From positions 1,612,001 through 1,676,000 of the forward strand of contig NZ_CP117449.1 of assembly GCF_030687835.1 (NCBI RefSeq): a stretch of DNA of 64,000 nucleotides, in the 5' to 3' direction. A program made the position numbers and the translations under genes. Positions 18,405-27,740 of the stretch are shown here, one piece after another. Position 1 is the first letter of the stretch; each line of letters starts with the position of its first letter. The stretch is from Pseudomonas hefeiensis. Lineage in GTDB: Bacteria; Pseudomonadota; Gammaproteobacteria; Pseudomonadales; Pseudomonadaceae. Below the pieces are notes generated by a model. That model was given only the letters and a program-made list of their open reading frames with translations. It was not told where the DNA came from and ran no database searches.

Positions 18405-19852
18405 CCACTGTAATGGTGCAGGGCACCACGTCCGATGCCGGCAAAAGCACTCTCGTCACGGCGTTGTGCCGCTGGGTCAGGCGTCAGGGGGTGAGCGTGG
18501 TGCCGTTCAAGCCACAGAACATGGCGCTCAACAGCGCGGTAACGGCCGATGGCGGCGAAATCGGCCGTGCCCAGGCCGTGCAGGCCCAGGCGGCTGGTCT
18601 CCAACCGCATACCGACATGAACCCGGTGCTGCTCAAGCCCAACAGCGACACCGGCGCCCAAGTCATTATCCATGGCCGCGCCGTCACCACCATGAACGCC
18701 GTGGCCTATCACGATTACAAAGCCATCGCGATGCAAGCGGTGCTGGCTTCCCATACACGCCTGAGCGCGGCGTATCCGGTGGTGATGGTGGAGGGTGCGG
18801 GTTCTCCGGCGGAGATCAATCTGCGCGCCGGTGACATTGCCAACATGGGCTTTGCCGAAGCGGTGGACTGCCCGGTGCTGCTGATTGCCGATATCAATCG
18901 CGGCGGCGTATTCGCCCATCTGGTGGGCACCCTGGAGCTGCTTTCGCCCAGCGAACAGGCGCGGGTCAAGGGCTTCATCATCAACCGTTTTCGCGGCGAT
19001 ATCGCCTTGCTGCAACCGGGCCTGGACTGGCTTGAGGCGCGCACCGGCAAACCGGTGGTTGGCGTGTTGCCGTACGTGATGGACCTGCACCTGGAGGCCG
19101 AGGACGGCCTCGATCAACGGCAGGCCGACAAGGCCGAACAGGTGCTCAAAGTAGTGGTGCCAGTATTGCCGCGCATCAGCAACCACACCGATTTCGATCC
19201 GCTGCGCCTGCATCCACAGGTCGATCTGCAATTCATCGGCCCAGGCCAGCCCATTCCAGCGGCTGACTTGATCATCCTGCCGGGTTCAAAGAGCGTGCGT
19301 AGCGACCTGGCCTACCTGCGCGCCAACGGTTGGGAGACGGCCATCCATCGTCACCTGCGTTATGGGGGCAAGCTGCTGGGCATCTGCGGCGGTTTGCAGA
19401 TGCTCGGCCAGCAGGTCCACGACCCGTTGGGGCTTGAAGGTGCGGCCGGTTCCAGTGTCGGGCTGGGCCTCCTGGATTTCGAAACGACTCTGGAACACGA
19501 GAAGCAGTTGCGCAATGTGCGCGGGCGACTGGTTCTGGAAGAGGCCGAGGTCAGCGGGTATGAGATCCATGCCGGTGTGACCGCAGGCCCCGCATTGGAA
19601 AACCCGGCGGTGCAGTTGGATGACGGTCGTTGTGATGGCGCCCTGAGCCTGGATGGGCAGATTTTTGGCACCTATCTGCATGGGCTGTTCGAGTCACCGG
19701 CGGCCAGCAGCGCCTTGTTGCGTTGGGCCGGGTTGCAGGATGTGCAAACGGTGGACTACCACGGGTTGCGCGAGCGGGACATCGAGCGGTTGGCGGATCT
19801 GGTGGAGCGGCATTTGGATACCGGGTTGCTGCGTGAGCTTTGTGGAATTTGA
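18401..19852 (+). CDS. cobQ: Cobyric acid synthase CobQ
   Basis: Amidates four side chains of adenosylcobyrinate diamide using glutamine and ATP. The 483-residue length is normal. Motifs are the P-loop [33 protein letters not shown], the [15 protein letters not shown] segment, and a class I glutaminase domain with the nucleophile in [16 protein letters not shown] and the His in SGYEIHAG and TYLHGLFES. It ends the first tightly overlapped block of the operon; 242 bp of REP sequence separate it from cobU. Confidence 0.96.
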   Translation: MTTVMVQGTTSDAGKSTLVTALCRWVRRQGVSVVPFKPQNMALNSAVTADGGEIGRAQAVQAQAAGLQPHTDMNPVLLKPNSDTGAQVIIHGRAVTTMNAVAYHDYKAIAMQAVLASHTRLSAAYPVVMVEGAGSPAEINLRAGDIANMGFAEAVDCPVLLIADINRGGVFAHLVGTLELLSPSEQARVKGFIINRFRGDIALLQPGLDWLEARTGKPVVGVLPYVMDLHLEAEDGLDQRQADKAEQVLKVVVPVLPRISNHTDFDPLRLHPQVDLQFIGPGQPIPAADLIILPGSKSVRSDLAYLRANGWETAIHRHLRYGGKLLGICGGLQMLGQQVHDPLGLEGAAGSSVGLGLLDFETTLEHEKQLRNVRGRLVLEEAEVSGYEIHAGVTAGPALENPAVQLDDGRCDGALSLDGQIFGTYLHGLFESPAASSALLRWAGLQDVQTVDYHGLRERDIERLADLVERHLDTGLLRELCGI

Positions 19853-19870
19853 GATGCCTGTACCGGCCCC

Positions 19871-20054
19871 TTCGCGAGCAAGCCCGCTCCCACAGGGAAT
19901 TTGCGTACACAGCAGATTTAGTGTGGGCTCTGTGGGATTTAGGGTGGCTGGGCTGGCCTCATCGCGAGCAGGCTCGCTCCCACGTTGGATCTCTGATGAC
20001 CACAGAGTTCATGCACACCATAACGCCCCCTGTGGGAGCGGGCTTGCTCGCGAA
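19871..20054. repeat. REP cluster inside the cob operon
   Basis: Three REP copies: TTCGCGAGCAAGCCCGCTCC (19871), ATCGCGAGCAGGCTCGCTCC (19961) and TGTGGGAGCGGGCTTGCTCG near 20032, the last two forming an inverted pair. They fill the only large gap in the cob gene cluster and may uncouple cobU-cobT-cobC-cobS expression from the upstream block. Confidence 0.85.
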
Positions 20055-20094
20055 GAGGCCAGTCGCCACACCGCCAAATAAAAGGTAACAACCC

Positions 20095-20616
20095 ATGCTG
20101 CAACTGATCCTCGGCGGCGCCCGCTCCGGCAAGAGTCGCCTGGCTGAAAAACTCGCCACAGACACCCGGTTGCCCGTCACCTACATCGCCACCAGCCAAC
20201 CCCTGGATGGCGAGATGAACGAACGGGTCGCCCAACACCGGGCTCGCCGTCCGGCCGAATGGGCGCTGGTGGAGGAGCCGTTGGCCCTGGCGCGGGTGCT
20301 ACGCGATAACGCAGGTTCAGGGCAATGCCTGTTGGTGGATTGCCTGACGTTGTGGCTGACCAATCTGCTGATGCTCGACAACCCCGAGCAGCTGAACGCC
20401 GAGCGTGACGCCCTGCTGGAGTGCGTTGGCGCGCTGCCGGGCGAAATCATTTTTGTCAGCAACGAGACCGGGATGGGTGTCGTGCCGCTGGGCGAGTTGA
20501 CTCGCCGTTATGTCGATGAAGCCGGTTGGCTGCATCAAGCTTTGGCCGAACGTTGCCAGCGCGTCGTACTGACCGTTGCCGGCCTGCCCCTGACTCTCAA
20601 AGGTACTGCGTTATGA
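20095..20616 (+). CDS. cobU: Adenosylcobinamide kinase / adenosylcobinamide-phosphate guanylyltransferase
   Basis: Bifunctional enzyme (CobU in Salmonella, CobP in P. denitrificans naming) that phosphorylates and then GMP-activates adenosylcobinamide. The 173-residue protein has the P-loop [18 protein letters not shown], the guanylylated-His region [28 protein letters not shown] and [18 protein letters not shown]. Its stop overlaps the cobT ATG by 4 bp. It begins a second coupled block after the REP cluster. Confidence 0.95.
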   Translation: MLQLILGGARSGKSRLAEKLATDTRLPVTYIATSQPLDGEMNERVAQHRARRPAEWALVEEPLALARVLRDNAGSGQCLLVDCLTLWLTNLLMLDNPEQLNAERDALLECVGALPGEIIFVSNETGMGVVPLGELTRRYVDEAGWLHQALAERCQRVVLTVAGLPLTLKGTAL

Positions 20617-21668
20617 ATCATCGCTGGTGGCTAGACCCGTGCAAGCCCCTCGACACCCAGGTCCTGGACCAGGCCGCGGCCCGTCAGCAACAGCTGACCA
20701 AACCGGCCGGCTCGCTGGGGCAGCTCGAAGCAGTGGCAGTGCAACTGGCGGGCCTGCAAGGGCAGGTCAAACCGAGCCTGGATCAACTGTGGATCGCGAT
20801 CTTTGCCGGTGATCATGGTGTGGTGGCCGAAGGCGTATCGGCCTATCCCCAGGAAGTCACCGGGCAGATGCTCCTCAACTTCGTCAGCGGCGGCGCGGCG
20901 ATCAGTGTATTGGCGCGGCAACTGGGCGCTTCGCTGGAAGTGGTGGATCTGGGCACCGTGACCACCGTTCTGGACCTGCCGGGTGTGCGGCATCTGAATG
21001 TGGGGCCGGGCACCGCGAATTTCGTGCAGGGGCCGGCGATGACCGTGCCCCAAGGCGAGCAGGCATTGCTGGCCGGACGTGACAGTGTGTTGCGTGCCGT
21101 CGGCTCCGGAACGCAGCTGTTCATCGGCGGCGAAATGGGCATCGGCAACACCACGGCGGCCAGTGCCCTGGCCTGTGCCTTGCTTGACTGCCCGGTGACT
21201 CATCTGGTCGGGCCCGGCACTGGGCTGGACGCCGCGGGTGTCAGGCGCAAGACCCAAGTCATTGAGCGTGCCCTGGCGTTGCACGGCGCGCAGCGCAACG
21301 ATCCACTGCAAACCCTGTTCAACCTGGGCGGGTTTGAAATCGCAGCGCTGGCTGGTGCGTATCTGACCTGCGCCCAGCAAGGCGTTGCGGTGCTGGTGGA
21401 TGGTTTCATCTGCAGCGTCGCGGCACTGGTGGCGGTGCGCCTCAATCCTGCATGCAGACAATGGTTGTTGTTCGGCCATCGCGGTGCCGAGCCAGGGCAT
21501 CAGCACGTTCTGGAAACCCTTGGCGCTGAGCCGCTCCTCGACCTGGGCCTGCGCCTGGGCGAGGGCAGTGGTGCGGCGTTGGCGGTGCCGCTGTTGCGCC
21601 TGGCGTGTGATCTTCACGGGCAGATGGCGACGTTTGCCGAAGCGGCCGTGGCGGATCGTCCAGCATGA
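20613..21668 (+). CDS. cobT: Nicotinate-nucleotide-dimethylbenzimidazole phosphoribosyltransferase CobT
   Basis: Forms alpha-ribazole 5'-phosphate from DMB and nicotinate mononucleotide. The 351-residue protein starts [14 protein letters not shown] at an ATG overlapping the cobU stop. Motifs include [52 protein letters not shown] and [12 protein letters not shown]. This gene is called cobU in the P. denitrificans scheme. With BluB it supplies the lower nucleotide loop. Its stop overlaps cobC by 4 bp. Confidence 0.95.
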   Translation: MNHRWWLDPCKPLDTQVLDQAAARQQQLTKPAGSLGQLEAVAVQLAGLQGQVKPSLDQLWIAIFAGDHGVVAEGVSAYPQEVTGQMLLNFVSGGAAISVLARQLGASLEVVDLGTVTTVLDLPGVRHLNVGPGTANFVQGPAMTVPQGEQALLAGRDSVLRAVGSGTQLFIGGEMGIGNTTAASALACALLDCPVTHLVGPGTGLDAAGVRRKTQVIERALALHGAQRNDPLQTLFNLGGFEIAALAGAYLTCAQQGVAVLVDGFICSVAALVAVRLNPACRQWLLFGHRGAEPGHQHVLETLGAEPLLDLGLRLGEGSGAALAVPLLRLACDLHGQMATFAEAAVADRPA

Positions 21669-22240
21669 CTTTGCACCTGGACCTGCTGCGCCACGGCGAG
21701 ACCGAGCTGGGTGGCGGGCTGCGTGGCAGCCTCGACGATGCCTTGACGGACAGGGGCTGGGAGCAGATGCGCGAGGCTGTCGTGGCGGGCGGTCCATGGG
21801 ATCGGCTGGTCAGTTCACCGTTGCAGCGTTGCGCCCTTTTCACTGAGCAACTCGGCGCCCAACTCGGCCTGCCGGTGCATCTGGAAAAGGATCTGCAGGA
21901 ACTGCATTTCGGTGCCTGGGAAGGCTGCAGCGCAGCGGCGTTGATGGACACCGACGCCGAGGCGCTGGGCCGCTTTTGGGCCGATCCCTACGCATTCACT
22001 CCACCGGATGGCGAGCCGGTGCTGGAGTTTTCAAAGCGAGTCCTGGCGGCGGTTGAACGCCTGAGGACCGCGTATGCAGGGCAGCGCGTGTTGCTGGTCA
22101 GCCATGGCGGGGTGATGCGATTGTTGCTGGCGCGAGCCCGTGGTCTGCCTCGGGAGCAGTTGCTCAATGTCGAAGTGGCTCATGGCGCGCGGTTTTCTCT
22201 TCGGGTGGCGCCTGGTTTGGTCTTGAAGGAAGAGGGCTGA
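21665..22240 (+). CDS. cobC: Alpha-ribazole phosphatase CobC (histidine phosphatase family)
   Basis: Removes the 5' phosphate of alpha-ribazole phosphate (or of adenosylcobalamin 5'-phosphate). The 191-residue protein has the phosphoglycerate-mutase-like catalytic motif [12 protein letters not shown], with the second His in [13 protein letters not shown] and the acidic ELHFGAWEG. Function is inferred from its place between cobT and cobS, since this family has many substrates. Two bases separate it from cobS. Confidence 0.88.
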   Translation: MTLHLDLLRHGETELGGGLRGSLDDALTDRGWEQMREAVVAGGPWDRLVSSPLQRCALFTEQLGAQLGLPVHLEKDLQELHFGAWEGCSAAALMDTDAEALGRFWADPYAFTPPDGEPVLEFSKRVLAAVERLRTAYAGQRVLLVSHGGVMRLLLARARGLPREQLLNVEVAHGARFSLRVAPGLVLKEEG

Positions 22241-22242
22241 AG

Positions 22243-22980
22243 ATGCTGGCGTTCTGGATCGCCTTGCAGTTCCTGAGCAGCCTGCCGGTTCGCTTGCCTG
22301 GCATGCCTGAACCGGCGCAGTTGGGACGTTCGTTGCTGTTCTATCCGCTGGTGGGACTGTTGTTCGGCGGCTTGTTGTGGGGGCTTGATGCCCTGTTGCT
22401 TGGCACGCCGCTCTTGCTCCATGGCGCCCTGTTATTGACCGCCTGGGTGCTGCTTAGCGGCGGCCTGCACCTGGATGGTCTGGCCGACAGCGCGGATGCC
22501 TGGCTCGGTGGTTTTGGTGATCGCGAGCGCACACTGCTGATCATGAAAGACCCCCGTAGCGGGCCGATCGCGGTGATTACGTTGATGTTGGTGCTGTTGC
22601 TCAAATTCAGCGCATTGTTGGCGCTGATCGAGCAGCGACAGACCCTGGCATTGATCATCGTGCCGATGTTGGGACGCGGTGCCTTGCTGGGATTGTTTCT
22701 GACCACACCCTATGTGCGCGCCGGCGGGTTAGGGCAGGCGCTCGCTGACCATCTGCCGCGTCAAACGGGCTGGCAGGTATTGCTGGCCTGTGCGGTGGGC
22801 GGCGTGTTGGTGGCGGGCTGGGTCGGGGTATCGGCGCTGGTCATCGCCCTGGCGGTATTTATCGGGTTGCGCCAAATGATGTTGCGCAGGCTGGGAGGCT
22901 GTACCGGGGATACGGCAGGCGCTTTGCTGGAGCTGCTTGAAATGGCGGTGTTGGTTGGGCTGGTATTGATCTGGAATTGA
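22243..22980 (+). CDS. cobS: Adenosylcobinamide-GDP ribazoletransferase CobS
   Basis: Membrane enzyme joining adenosylcobinamide-GDP to alpha-ribazole (phosphate), the last assembly step (CobV in P. denitrificans naming). The 245-residue protein starts WIALQFLSSLPVRLPGMPEP, has the conserved GGLHLDGLADSADAWLGG and the metal-binding stretch ERTLLIMKDPRSGPIAV, and several transmembrane helices. It is the last gene of the coupled cobU-cobT-cobC-cobS block. Confidence 0.95.
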   Translation: MLAFWIALQFLSSLPVRLPGMPEPAQLGRSLLFYPLVGLLFGGLLWGLDALLLGTPLLLHGALLLTAWVLLSGGLHLDGLADSADAWLGGFGDRERTLLIMKDPRSGPIAVITLMLVLLLKFSALLALIEQRQTLALIIVPMLGRGALLGLFLTTPYVRAGGLGQALADHLPRQTGWQVLLACAVGGVLVAGWVGVSALVIALAVFIGLRQMMLRRLGGCTGDTAGALLELLEMAVLVGLVLIWN

Positions 22981-23044
22981 GCGTTACCTGTGTTGGGGAT
23001 TTGGCTTGAAATTTCCTGAATTAAAATTTGCATTCATTTAATCG

Positions 23045-23058
23045 CGGGTATATACACG
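23045..23058. promoter_or_regulatory. Putative MarR operator upstream of marR
   Basis: CGGGTATATACACG, a near-perfect palindrome ending 4 bp before the marR start codon. The same core recurs as a perfect palindrome ahead of the MFS gene (23490-23503). Confidence 0.65.
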
Positions 23059-23062
23059 CACT

Positions 23063-23467
23063 ATGCTTGCCTCCCAATGTTTGTGCATCAACCTGCGTCG
23101 TGCCGCTCGTGGCGTCAGCAGGTATTACGACGGCGCCCTCGATGGCTTCGGGATCAACGTCGCCCAGTATTCCTTGCTGAGTAACCTGGCGCGCCTGGAC
23201 CAACCGAGTATCTCTTCCCTGGCCGAGGCTATGGGCCTGGACCGCAGCACCCTGGGGCGCAACCTGCGGGTTCTGGAAGGTGAGGGGCTGGTGGCGCTGG
23301 CCGAGGGTGAAGACCTGCGCAATCGCATCGTCGAACTCACTGAAGCCGGGCATGCCCGGCTGGCGGCGGCGTTGCCGGCCTGGGAAGCGGCGCAACAACG
23401 ATTGATCGATAAGCTGGGCGCCGAAAAGCGCGCAACGTTGCTGGCCTTGCTGGATGAACTGGCGTGA
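23063..23467 (+). CDS. MarR family transcriptional regulator
   Basis: A 134-residue winged-helix regulator. The opening CLCINLRRAARGVSRYYDGAL is the MarR dimerisation helix. The recognition unit is SISSLAEAMGLDRSTLGRNLRVLEGEGLV and the wing ends VELTEAGHARL. It is probably an autorepressor and repressor of the adjacent MFS gene, because a shared palindrome lies before each. No Shine-Dalgarno is evident before the ATG at 23063, since the operator occupies that space. A later start or leaderless translation is possible. Confidence 0.88.
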   Translation: MLASQCLCINLRRAARGVSRYYDGALDGFGINVAQYSLLSNLARLDQPSISSLAEAMGLDRSTLGRNLRVLEGEGLVALAEGEDLRNRIVELTEAGHARLAAALPAWEAAQQRLIDKLGAEKRATLLALLDELA

Positions 23468-23489
23468 AGCCGGTTCGTTCGATGATAAG

Positions 23490-23503
23490 CGGGTATATAC
23501 CCG
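23490..23503. promoter_or_regulatory. Putative MarR operator upstream of the MFS gene
   Basis: CGGGTATATACCCG is a perfect 14-bp palindrome in the 52-bp gap between marR and the MFS transporter, matching the site before marR in 12 of 14 positions. Confidence 0.7.
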
Positions 23504-23519
23504 TGACCGGAGAATAAAA

Positions 23520-24728
23520 ATGACATCGATGTGGCGTACCTGTGGTTGGGTTCTGGTGGGCGGCGCGCTGATCCTGGCGTTGTCCCTGGGTGTACGGCAT
23601 GGCTTCGGGCTGTTTCTGGCGCCCATGAGTGCCGAGTTTGGCTGGGGCCGCGAGGTGTTTGCCTTCGCCATTGCCTTGCAGAACTTGATCTGGGGCCTGG
23701 CGCAGCCTTTTACCGGGGCGCTGGCCGACCGCTTCGGTGCCGCGAAAGTCGTGCTCATCGGTGGCGTGTTGTACGCCCTTGGTCTGGTCTTCATGGGCAT
23801 GGCCGACTCACCATGGTCGCTCTCATTGAGCGCGGGTCTGTTGATTGGTATCGGCCTGTCCGGCACATCGTTTTCGGTGATCCTCGGCGTGGTCGGGCGT
23901 GCTGTGCCGCCGGAGAAACGCAGCATGGGAATGGGGATCGCCAGCGCCGCCGGCTCCTTCGGCCAGTTCGCCATGTTGCCGGGCACACTGGGTCTGATTG
24001 GCTGGCTCGGCTGGTCTGCCGCGCTGTTGGCGCTAGGGCTGCTGGTGGCGCTGATCGTGCCGCTGGTGAGCATGCTCAAGGACACGCCTGCGCCGCTGAC
24101 CGGTCATGAGCAAACCTTGTCCGAAGCTCTACGCGAGGCGTGCAGCCACTCCGGCTTCTGGTTGCTGGCGGTTGGCTTTTTTGTCTGTGGGTTCCAAGTG
24201 GTATTCATTGGCGTGCATTTGCCGGCCTATCTGGTGGACCAGCACCTGGCGGCCAGCGTCGGCACGACCGTGCTGGCCCTGGTCGGGCTGTTCAATATCT
24301 TCGGCACCTACACCGCGGGCTGGCTGGGCGGTCGGATGTCCAAGCCGCGCTTGCTGACCGGGTTGTACCTGTTGCGGGCGGTGGTGATCAGCCTGTTCCT
24401 GTGGTTGCCGGTGACGACTACCACGGCTTACCTGTTCGGGATGGCGATGGGCTTTTTGTGGCTGTCGACGGTGCCTTTGACCAACGGCACGGTAGCGACG
24501 TTGTTTGGTGTACGAAACCTCTCGATGTTGGGTGGGATTGTGTTCCTGTTCCACCAGTTAGGTTCGTTCCTGGGGGGCTGGCTGGGTGGGGTGGTGTACG
24601 ACCGCACCGGCAGTTATGACTTGATCTGGCAGGTGTCGATCCTGCTCAGTCTGCTGGCGGCGGCGTTGAACTGGCCGGTCCGTGAGCGTCCGGTGGCGCG
24701 GCTGCAAGTTCAGGCAGGTGCGGCATGA
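23520..24728 (+). CDS. MFS transporter (monocarboxylate-porter-like)
   Basis: A 402-residue inner-membrane transporter with about 12 hydrophobic helices. Its N-terminal half carries VRHGFGLFLAPMSAEFGWGR and GALADRFGAAKVVLIGG, which resemble the monocarboxylate/oxalate-formate branch of the MFS. The ATG at 23520 is chosen since the longer frame from 23454 overlaps marR and the operator. It forms a unit with the upstream MarR regulator and a 39-codon membrane peptide whose ATG overlaps its stop. Substrate unknown. Confidence 0.88.
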   Translation: MTSMWRTCGWVLVGGALILALSLGVRHGFGLFLAPMSAEFGWGREVFAFAIALQNLIWGLAQPFTGALADRFGAAKVVLIGGVLYALGLVFMGMADSPWSLSLSAGLLIGIGLSGTSFSVILGVVGRAVPPEKRSMGMGIASAAGSFGQFAMLPGTLGLIGWLGWSAALLALGLLVALIVPLVSMLKDTPAPLTGHEQTLSEALREACSHSGFWLLAVGFFVCGFQVVFIGVHLPAYLVDQHLAASVGTTVLALVGLFNIFGTYTAGWLGGRMSKPRLLTGLYLLRAVVISLFLWLPVTTTTAYLFGMAMGFLWLSTVPLTNGTVATLFGVRNLSMLGGIVFLFHQLGSFLGGWLGGVVYDRTGSYDLIWQVSILLSLLAAALNWPVRERPVARLQVQAGAA

Positions 24729-24844
24729 GCCGCGTAGGCCCGTGGTTGATTGCTGCCGGTGCCGGCCTGCTGCTGGCGATCGCCTGGTGGGGCTGGCATC
24801 AGGGTGGGTTGGCGTTGATGCAACTGGGCATGGGCGCCTGCTGA
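24725..24844 (+). CDS. Small single-span membrane peptide (39 aa)
   Basis: A 39-codon frame whose ATG overlaps the MFS stop (ATGA). It begins MSRVGPWLIAAGAGLLLAIA, one hydrophobic helix, followed by a Trp/Gly-rich tail ending LMQLGMGAC. The coupling with the transporter suggests a small accessory or stabilising subunit; that is inference. No homology is claimed. Confidence 0.55.
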   Translation: MSRVGPWLIAAGAGLLLAIAWWGWHQGGLALMQLGMGAC

Positions 24845-24911
24845 GCGGTGGACGGCGCCGGGCACGGGGGAGTAACGTCGTGGTCTGACGTGCTTTCAAG
24901 GAGATTGCGAC

Positions 24912-25463
24912 ATGCTGATGCGCAGGCTTGCTATACCCGCTCTGCTGCTGGCTTTGACCGGGCACGCATGGGCCGCGGACTGTCCACCTATGCTGGAGGG
25001 CTCGCTGCCCAAGTTGCGGGCCAAGGAAAATATCGATCTGTGCCAGCGTTTCGCCGGCCAGCCGCTGGTGGTGGTCAACACTGCCAGCTTCTGCGGTTTC
25101 GCCCCGCAGTTCAAAGGTCTCGAGGCACTGAACCAGCGCTATAAGAGCGACGGTCTGCAAGTGCTGGGGGTACCGTCCAATGACTTCAAACAGGAGTCCA
25201 AGGACGGTGCTGAAACCGCCAAGGTCTGCTACGTCAATTACGGCGTGACCTTCACCATGACCGAGCCTCAAGCGGTACGCGGCGCGGACGCCATCCCGTT
25301 GTTTCGGCATCTGGCCGAACAGTCCGGTGCGCCGAAATGGAATTTCTATAAATATGTCGTGGACCGCCAGGGCAAGGTCGTCGCCAGTTTCTCCAGTCGG
25401 ACCAAACCCGACGATCCTGAATTCATCAAGGCGGTAGAAGCGGCCATCGCGTCCCGACCCTGA
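24912..25463 (+). CDS. Exported glutathione peroxidase-family thiol peroxidase
   Basis: A 183-residue protein with a signal peptide ([21 protein letters not shown]), so periplasmic. The thioredoxin-fold GPx domain carries the peroxidatic Cys in [16 protein letters not shown] and the Trp-Asn pair in [15 protein letters not shown]. The usual second motif (CNQF type) reads [10 protein letters not shown], so the conserved Gln is replaced by Asp while Asn remains. A strong AAGGAGA precedes the ATG. It reduces hydroperoxides, probably with thioredoxin-like donors. Confidence 0.9.
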   Translation: MLMRRLAIPALLLALTGHAWAADCPPMLEGSLPKLRAKENIDLCQRFAGQPLVVVNTASFCGFAPQFKGLEALNQRYKSDGLQVLGVPSNDFKQESKDGAETAKVCYVNYGVTFTMTEPQAVRGADAIPLFRHLAEQSGAPKWNFYKYVVDRQGKVVASFSSRTKPDDPEFIKAVEAAIASRP

Positions 25464-25475
25464 TCGCCAGTCACG

Positions 25476-25515
25476 AAAAAGCCCCGCCTCTTTGCAGAGC
25501 GCGGGGCTTTTTTCG
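25476..25515. terminator. Bidirectional terminator between gpx and the FadL-like gene
   Basis: AAAAAGCCCCGC ... GCGGGGCTTTTTT forms a strong stem with T-runs on both strands. It lies between convergent genes and can serve both. Confidence 0.85.
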
Positions 25516-25552
25516 CTTCAGATGGCGAGGGGGTCAGGCCCGCCGTGAATCA

Positions 25553-26836
25553 TCAGAAGCGGTAGGTTGCACCGACGCCGAAGCCGTTGGCGCTGTTTTC
25601 GTATTCAGCGTCGTAGGATTGGCCCAGGGCGTTGCTGTGAGTGACGTTGACTTTCTCTTCCTTGAGATAGGAATACGCCACGTCGATGGTCAGGTCTTCG
25701 GTCGGGCTCCAGCCTGCACCCAGGCTGAAGATGGTCCGGTCGCCGGTAGGGATGCGTGGCGAGCGATCAATGTTGTTGGTCGGTGACTGGTCGAAGGTCA
25801 GGCCAGTACGCAGTACCCACTGTTTGTTCAACTGGTAGGACGTACCGATGGCGTAGGCCCAGGTGTCATGCCAGTTCTGGTCCTCGGTAATGGTGCCAAG
25901 GAACGCAGGGGCCAGTGCGCCACCGTTTGCAGGCGTGACGCCTTCGTTGTTCACGGTGATTTCTTTCAAGCGGCTCCAGCGAGTCCAGGTGCTGCCGGCA
26001 TAAAGGGTCCAGGCATCATTGAGTTGCTGGGTGACCGAAAAGTCCACCGACTCAGGTGTTGTGATGTCCAGCGAAGCGTCATAACGCGCCCCGCTCAGGA
26101 ACCCGGCGGGAGTACCGGCACCCGGGCTTACCTTGGTGTGGCCTTCAAGCTTGTACTTGACCTTGGAGTGGTAGGTCAGGCCAACACGAGTGGTGTCGGT
26201 CGCCTGGACCAGCACACCGATATTGTAGCCATAGCCAATGTCGTCGCCCTTGATCTTCACGTCGCCATCGTTCGGCGAAAGCGGTGTGGTCAGGGTCGAT
26301 TCCAGTGCGCCGGAAATATGGTTGATGGTTGGGCCGAAACCGATCGACACCTTGTCGTTGAAGGCGTAGCTGACGGTTGGCTGGAAGGCGACGACTTTCA
26401 CTTCGCTCTTGCTGCCAAAGTTGCGACCCTGGAAGCTGCTTTCGTAATCGGTGATCAGGCCGAATGGTGCATATACACCCAGGCCGAAAGCCCATTGATC
26501 ATCGATAGGCTTGACGTAGTAGCCCATCGGAACGGCAGTGAACGGCACCATGTCGCCCTTGTTGGTACCGGATTGGCTACCGCTTGCGTCGTTGATGTCG
26601 GTGGACGCGTCGATGGCGGCCATACCGCCCGTTACCTGCTGGCGCTTGAGGCGCGACATGCCGGCCGGGTTGCCAAACACAGTGCTTGCATCATCGGCAG
26701 CGGAAGAACGCCCAGCGAAACCGGTGCCCATGCCACTGATGCTTTGTTCGTTCAAGGCAAAGCCACTGGCGAAAATCTGCGTGGATGCCAAGGTAACGGC
26801 AAGGCCAAGGGTGGTTTTGAGCATCATTTTTTTCAT
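25553..26836 (-). CDS. OmpP1/FadL family outer-membrane porin
   Basis: A 427-residue outer-membrane beta-barrel protein of the long-chain fatty acid / hydrophobic compound channel family. A signal peptide (MKKMMLKTTLGLAVTLASTQ, then IFA) is followed by the FadL plug motif ASGFALNEQSISGMGTGFAG and AAADDA-like SSAADDASTVFGNPAGMS. The C-terminus ends FGVGATYRF with the terminal Phe needed for barrel insertion. GGAG precedes the ATG. It is convergent with gpx. Substrate cannot be told from sequence. Confidence 0.92.
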   Translation of the reverse strand: MKKMMLKTTLGLAVTLASTQIFASGFALNEQSISGMGTGFAGRSSAADDASTVFGNPAGMSRLKRQQVTGGMAAIDASTDINDASGSQSGTNKGDMVPFTAVPMGYYVKPIDDQWAFGLGVYAPFGLITDYESSFQGRNFGSKSEVKVVAFQPTVSYAFNDKVSIGFGPTINHISGALESTLTTPLSPNDGDVKIKGDDIGYGYNIGVLVQATDTTRVGLTYHSKVKYKLEGHTKVSPGAGTPAGFLSGARYDASLDITTPESVDFSVTQQLNDAWTLYAGSTWTRWSRLKEITVNNEGVTPANGGALAPAFLGTITEDQNWHDTWAYAIGTSYQLNKQWVLRTGLTFDQSPTNNIDRSPRIPTGDRTIFSLGAGWSPTEDLTIDVAYSYLKEEKVNVTHSNALGQSYDAEYENSANGFGVGATYRF

Positions 26837-26980
26837 TGTTAGAACTCCAGGTGATCACCGGGGCGAAAATTACCAACATTTTCGTGTAAGCGCTATAGGC
26901 TGTATGGCTTGATTTAGAGCGGTTTTGTAGGACAATCAGACCAGGTTCGCGGCTGTTGTAGGAATTTTTCAGATTTCACC

Positions 26981-27463
26981 TTAGCAGGCGACCTGATTCA
27001 GCGGCGAAACACAACGTTGCCAGGCGCCGGTGAAATCCCGCAGACGCCCTTGAGGGTGAAATGTCTGGCGCCAGATCCGGGCCATGCCCAACAGATCATC
27101 GGCTTCTGGAAGCGCAAGGTTCTGTTCCTCCACCAAAAGCCAGGCAATGGCGGTGGCGTAGCGCAGGTTGACAGTCAATTCCAGGTGCGGGCCGCTGAGA
27201 AAGGCGTGCTGGCTGGCCAAGCCCCGAACCAGGCTGGCTCGTTCCGGATCCAGCGCCAGATAATGGTCCCAGAGCGCCCGGTGGCGGGGTTCGGGAATGC
27301 GGTACAGGCCGTGCCCGCGACGGTCATGCAGGGCTGATCCCAAGGCAGACTGGCTGGCGGCAATCCCCAGCAACAACGATTCCGCCGTTGCACTGTGGCG
27401 CTCCAGATACAGGAGCGTCGGGCGGATCACATATCGACACAGTTCGCTGGCAGCGATACCCAT
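26981..27463 (-). CDS. Conserved hypothetical protein (160 aa)
   Basis: A soluble 160-residue protein starting MGIAASELCRYVIRPTLLYL with a GAGGG ribosome-binding site. Segments include SAESLLLGIAASQSALGSAL-like sequence, the charged HGLYRIPEPRHRALWDHYL and LLGMARIWRQTFHPQGR. It may be helical throughout. The arrangement after gpx and a FadL-like gene is recalled from P. aeruginosa, but no role is known to me. A 16-bp palindrome lies 159 bp upstream of its start. Confidence 0.72.
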   Translation of the reverse strand: MGIAASELCRYVIRPTLLYLERHSATAESLLLGIAASQSALGSALHDRRGHGLYRIPEPRHRALWDHYLALDPERASLVRGLASQHAFLSGPHLELTVNLRYATAIAWLLVEEQNLALPEADDLLGMARIWRQTFHPQGRLRDFTGAWQRCVSPLNQVAC

Positions 27464-27621
27464 AAAACCCTCGAAGCGTGAAAGGGGGCAGAGCCTGAAT
27501 AGGTGTGGGCTTGGCAGCAGTGGTTCGGTTCAGGCTCCGCCGGAAGCGGATCATGCCGCTTGACTTGAAGTGTAGTGTTATATTCCCGCTGTAAAGGACT
27601 GTTTTTAAAACATCTTCGCCG

Positions 27622-27637
27622 AACGGTTATAACCGTT
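27622..27637. promoter_or_regulatory. Perfect 16-bp palindrome AACGGTTATAACCGTT
   Basis: A perfect palindrome in the gap upstream of the 160-aa hypothetical gene. Its symmetry and length suit a dimeric repressor site, but no cognate regulator is adjacent. Confidence 0.45.
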
Positions 27638-27686
27638 ATATCCCCCGGTGCTTAAGCCATTGCGCTTTATCGAGAAATTTTGGGCA

Positions 27687-27714
27687 ATAAAAAGCCCCGC
27701 ATTTTGGGCGGGGC
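27687..27714 (-). terminator. Terminator of the DUF3509 gene
   Basis: On the minus strand, GGCCCCGCCC ... GCGGGGCTTTTTATT gives a GC-rich stem and T-run about 27 bp past the DUF3509 stop. Confidence 0.78.
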
Positions 27715-27740
27715 CTTGGGGTTTCAGCCTTTGTGGCGTA

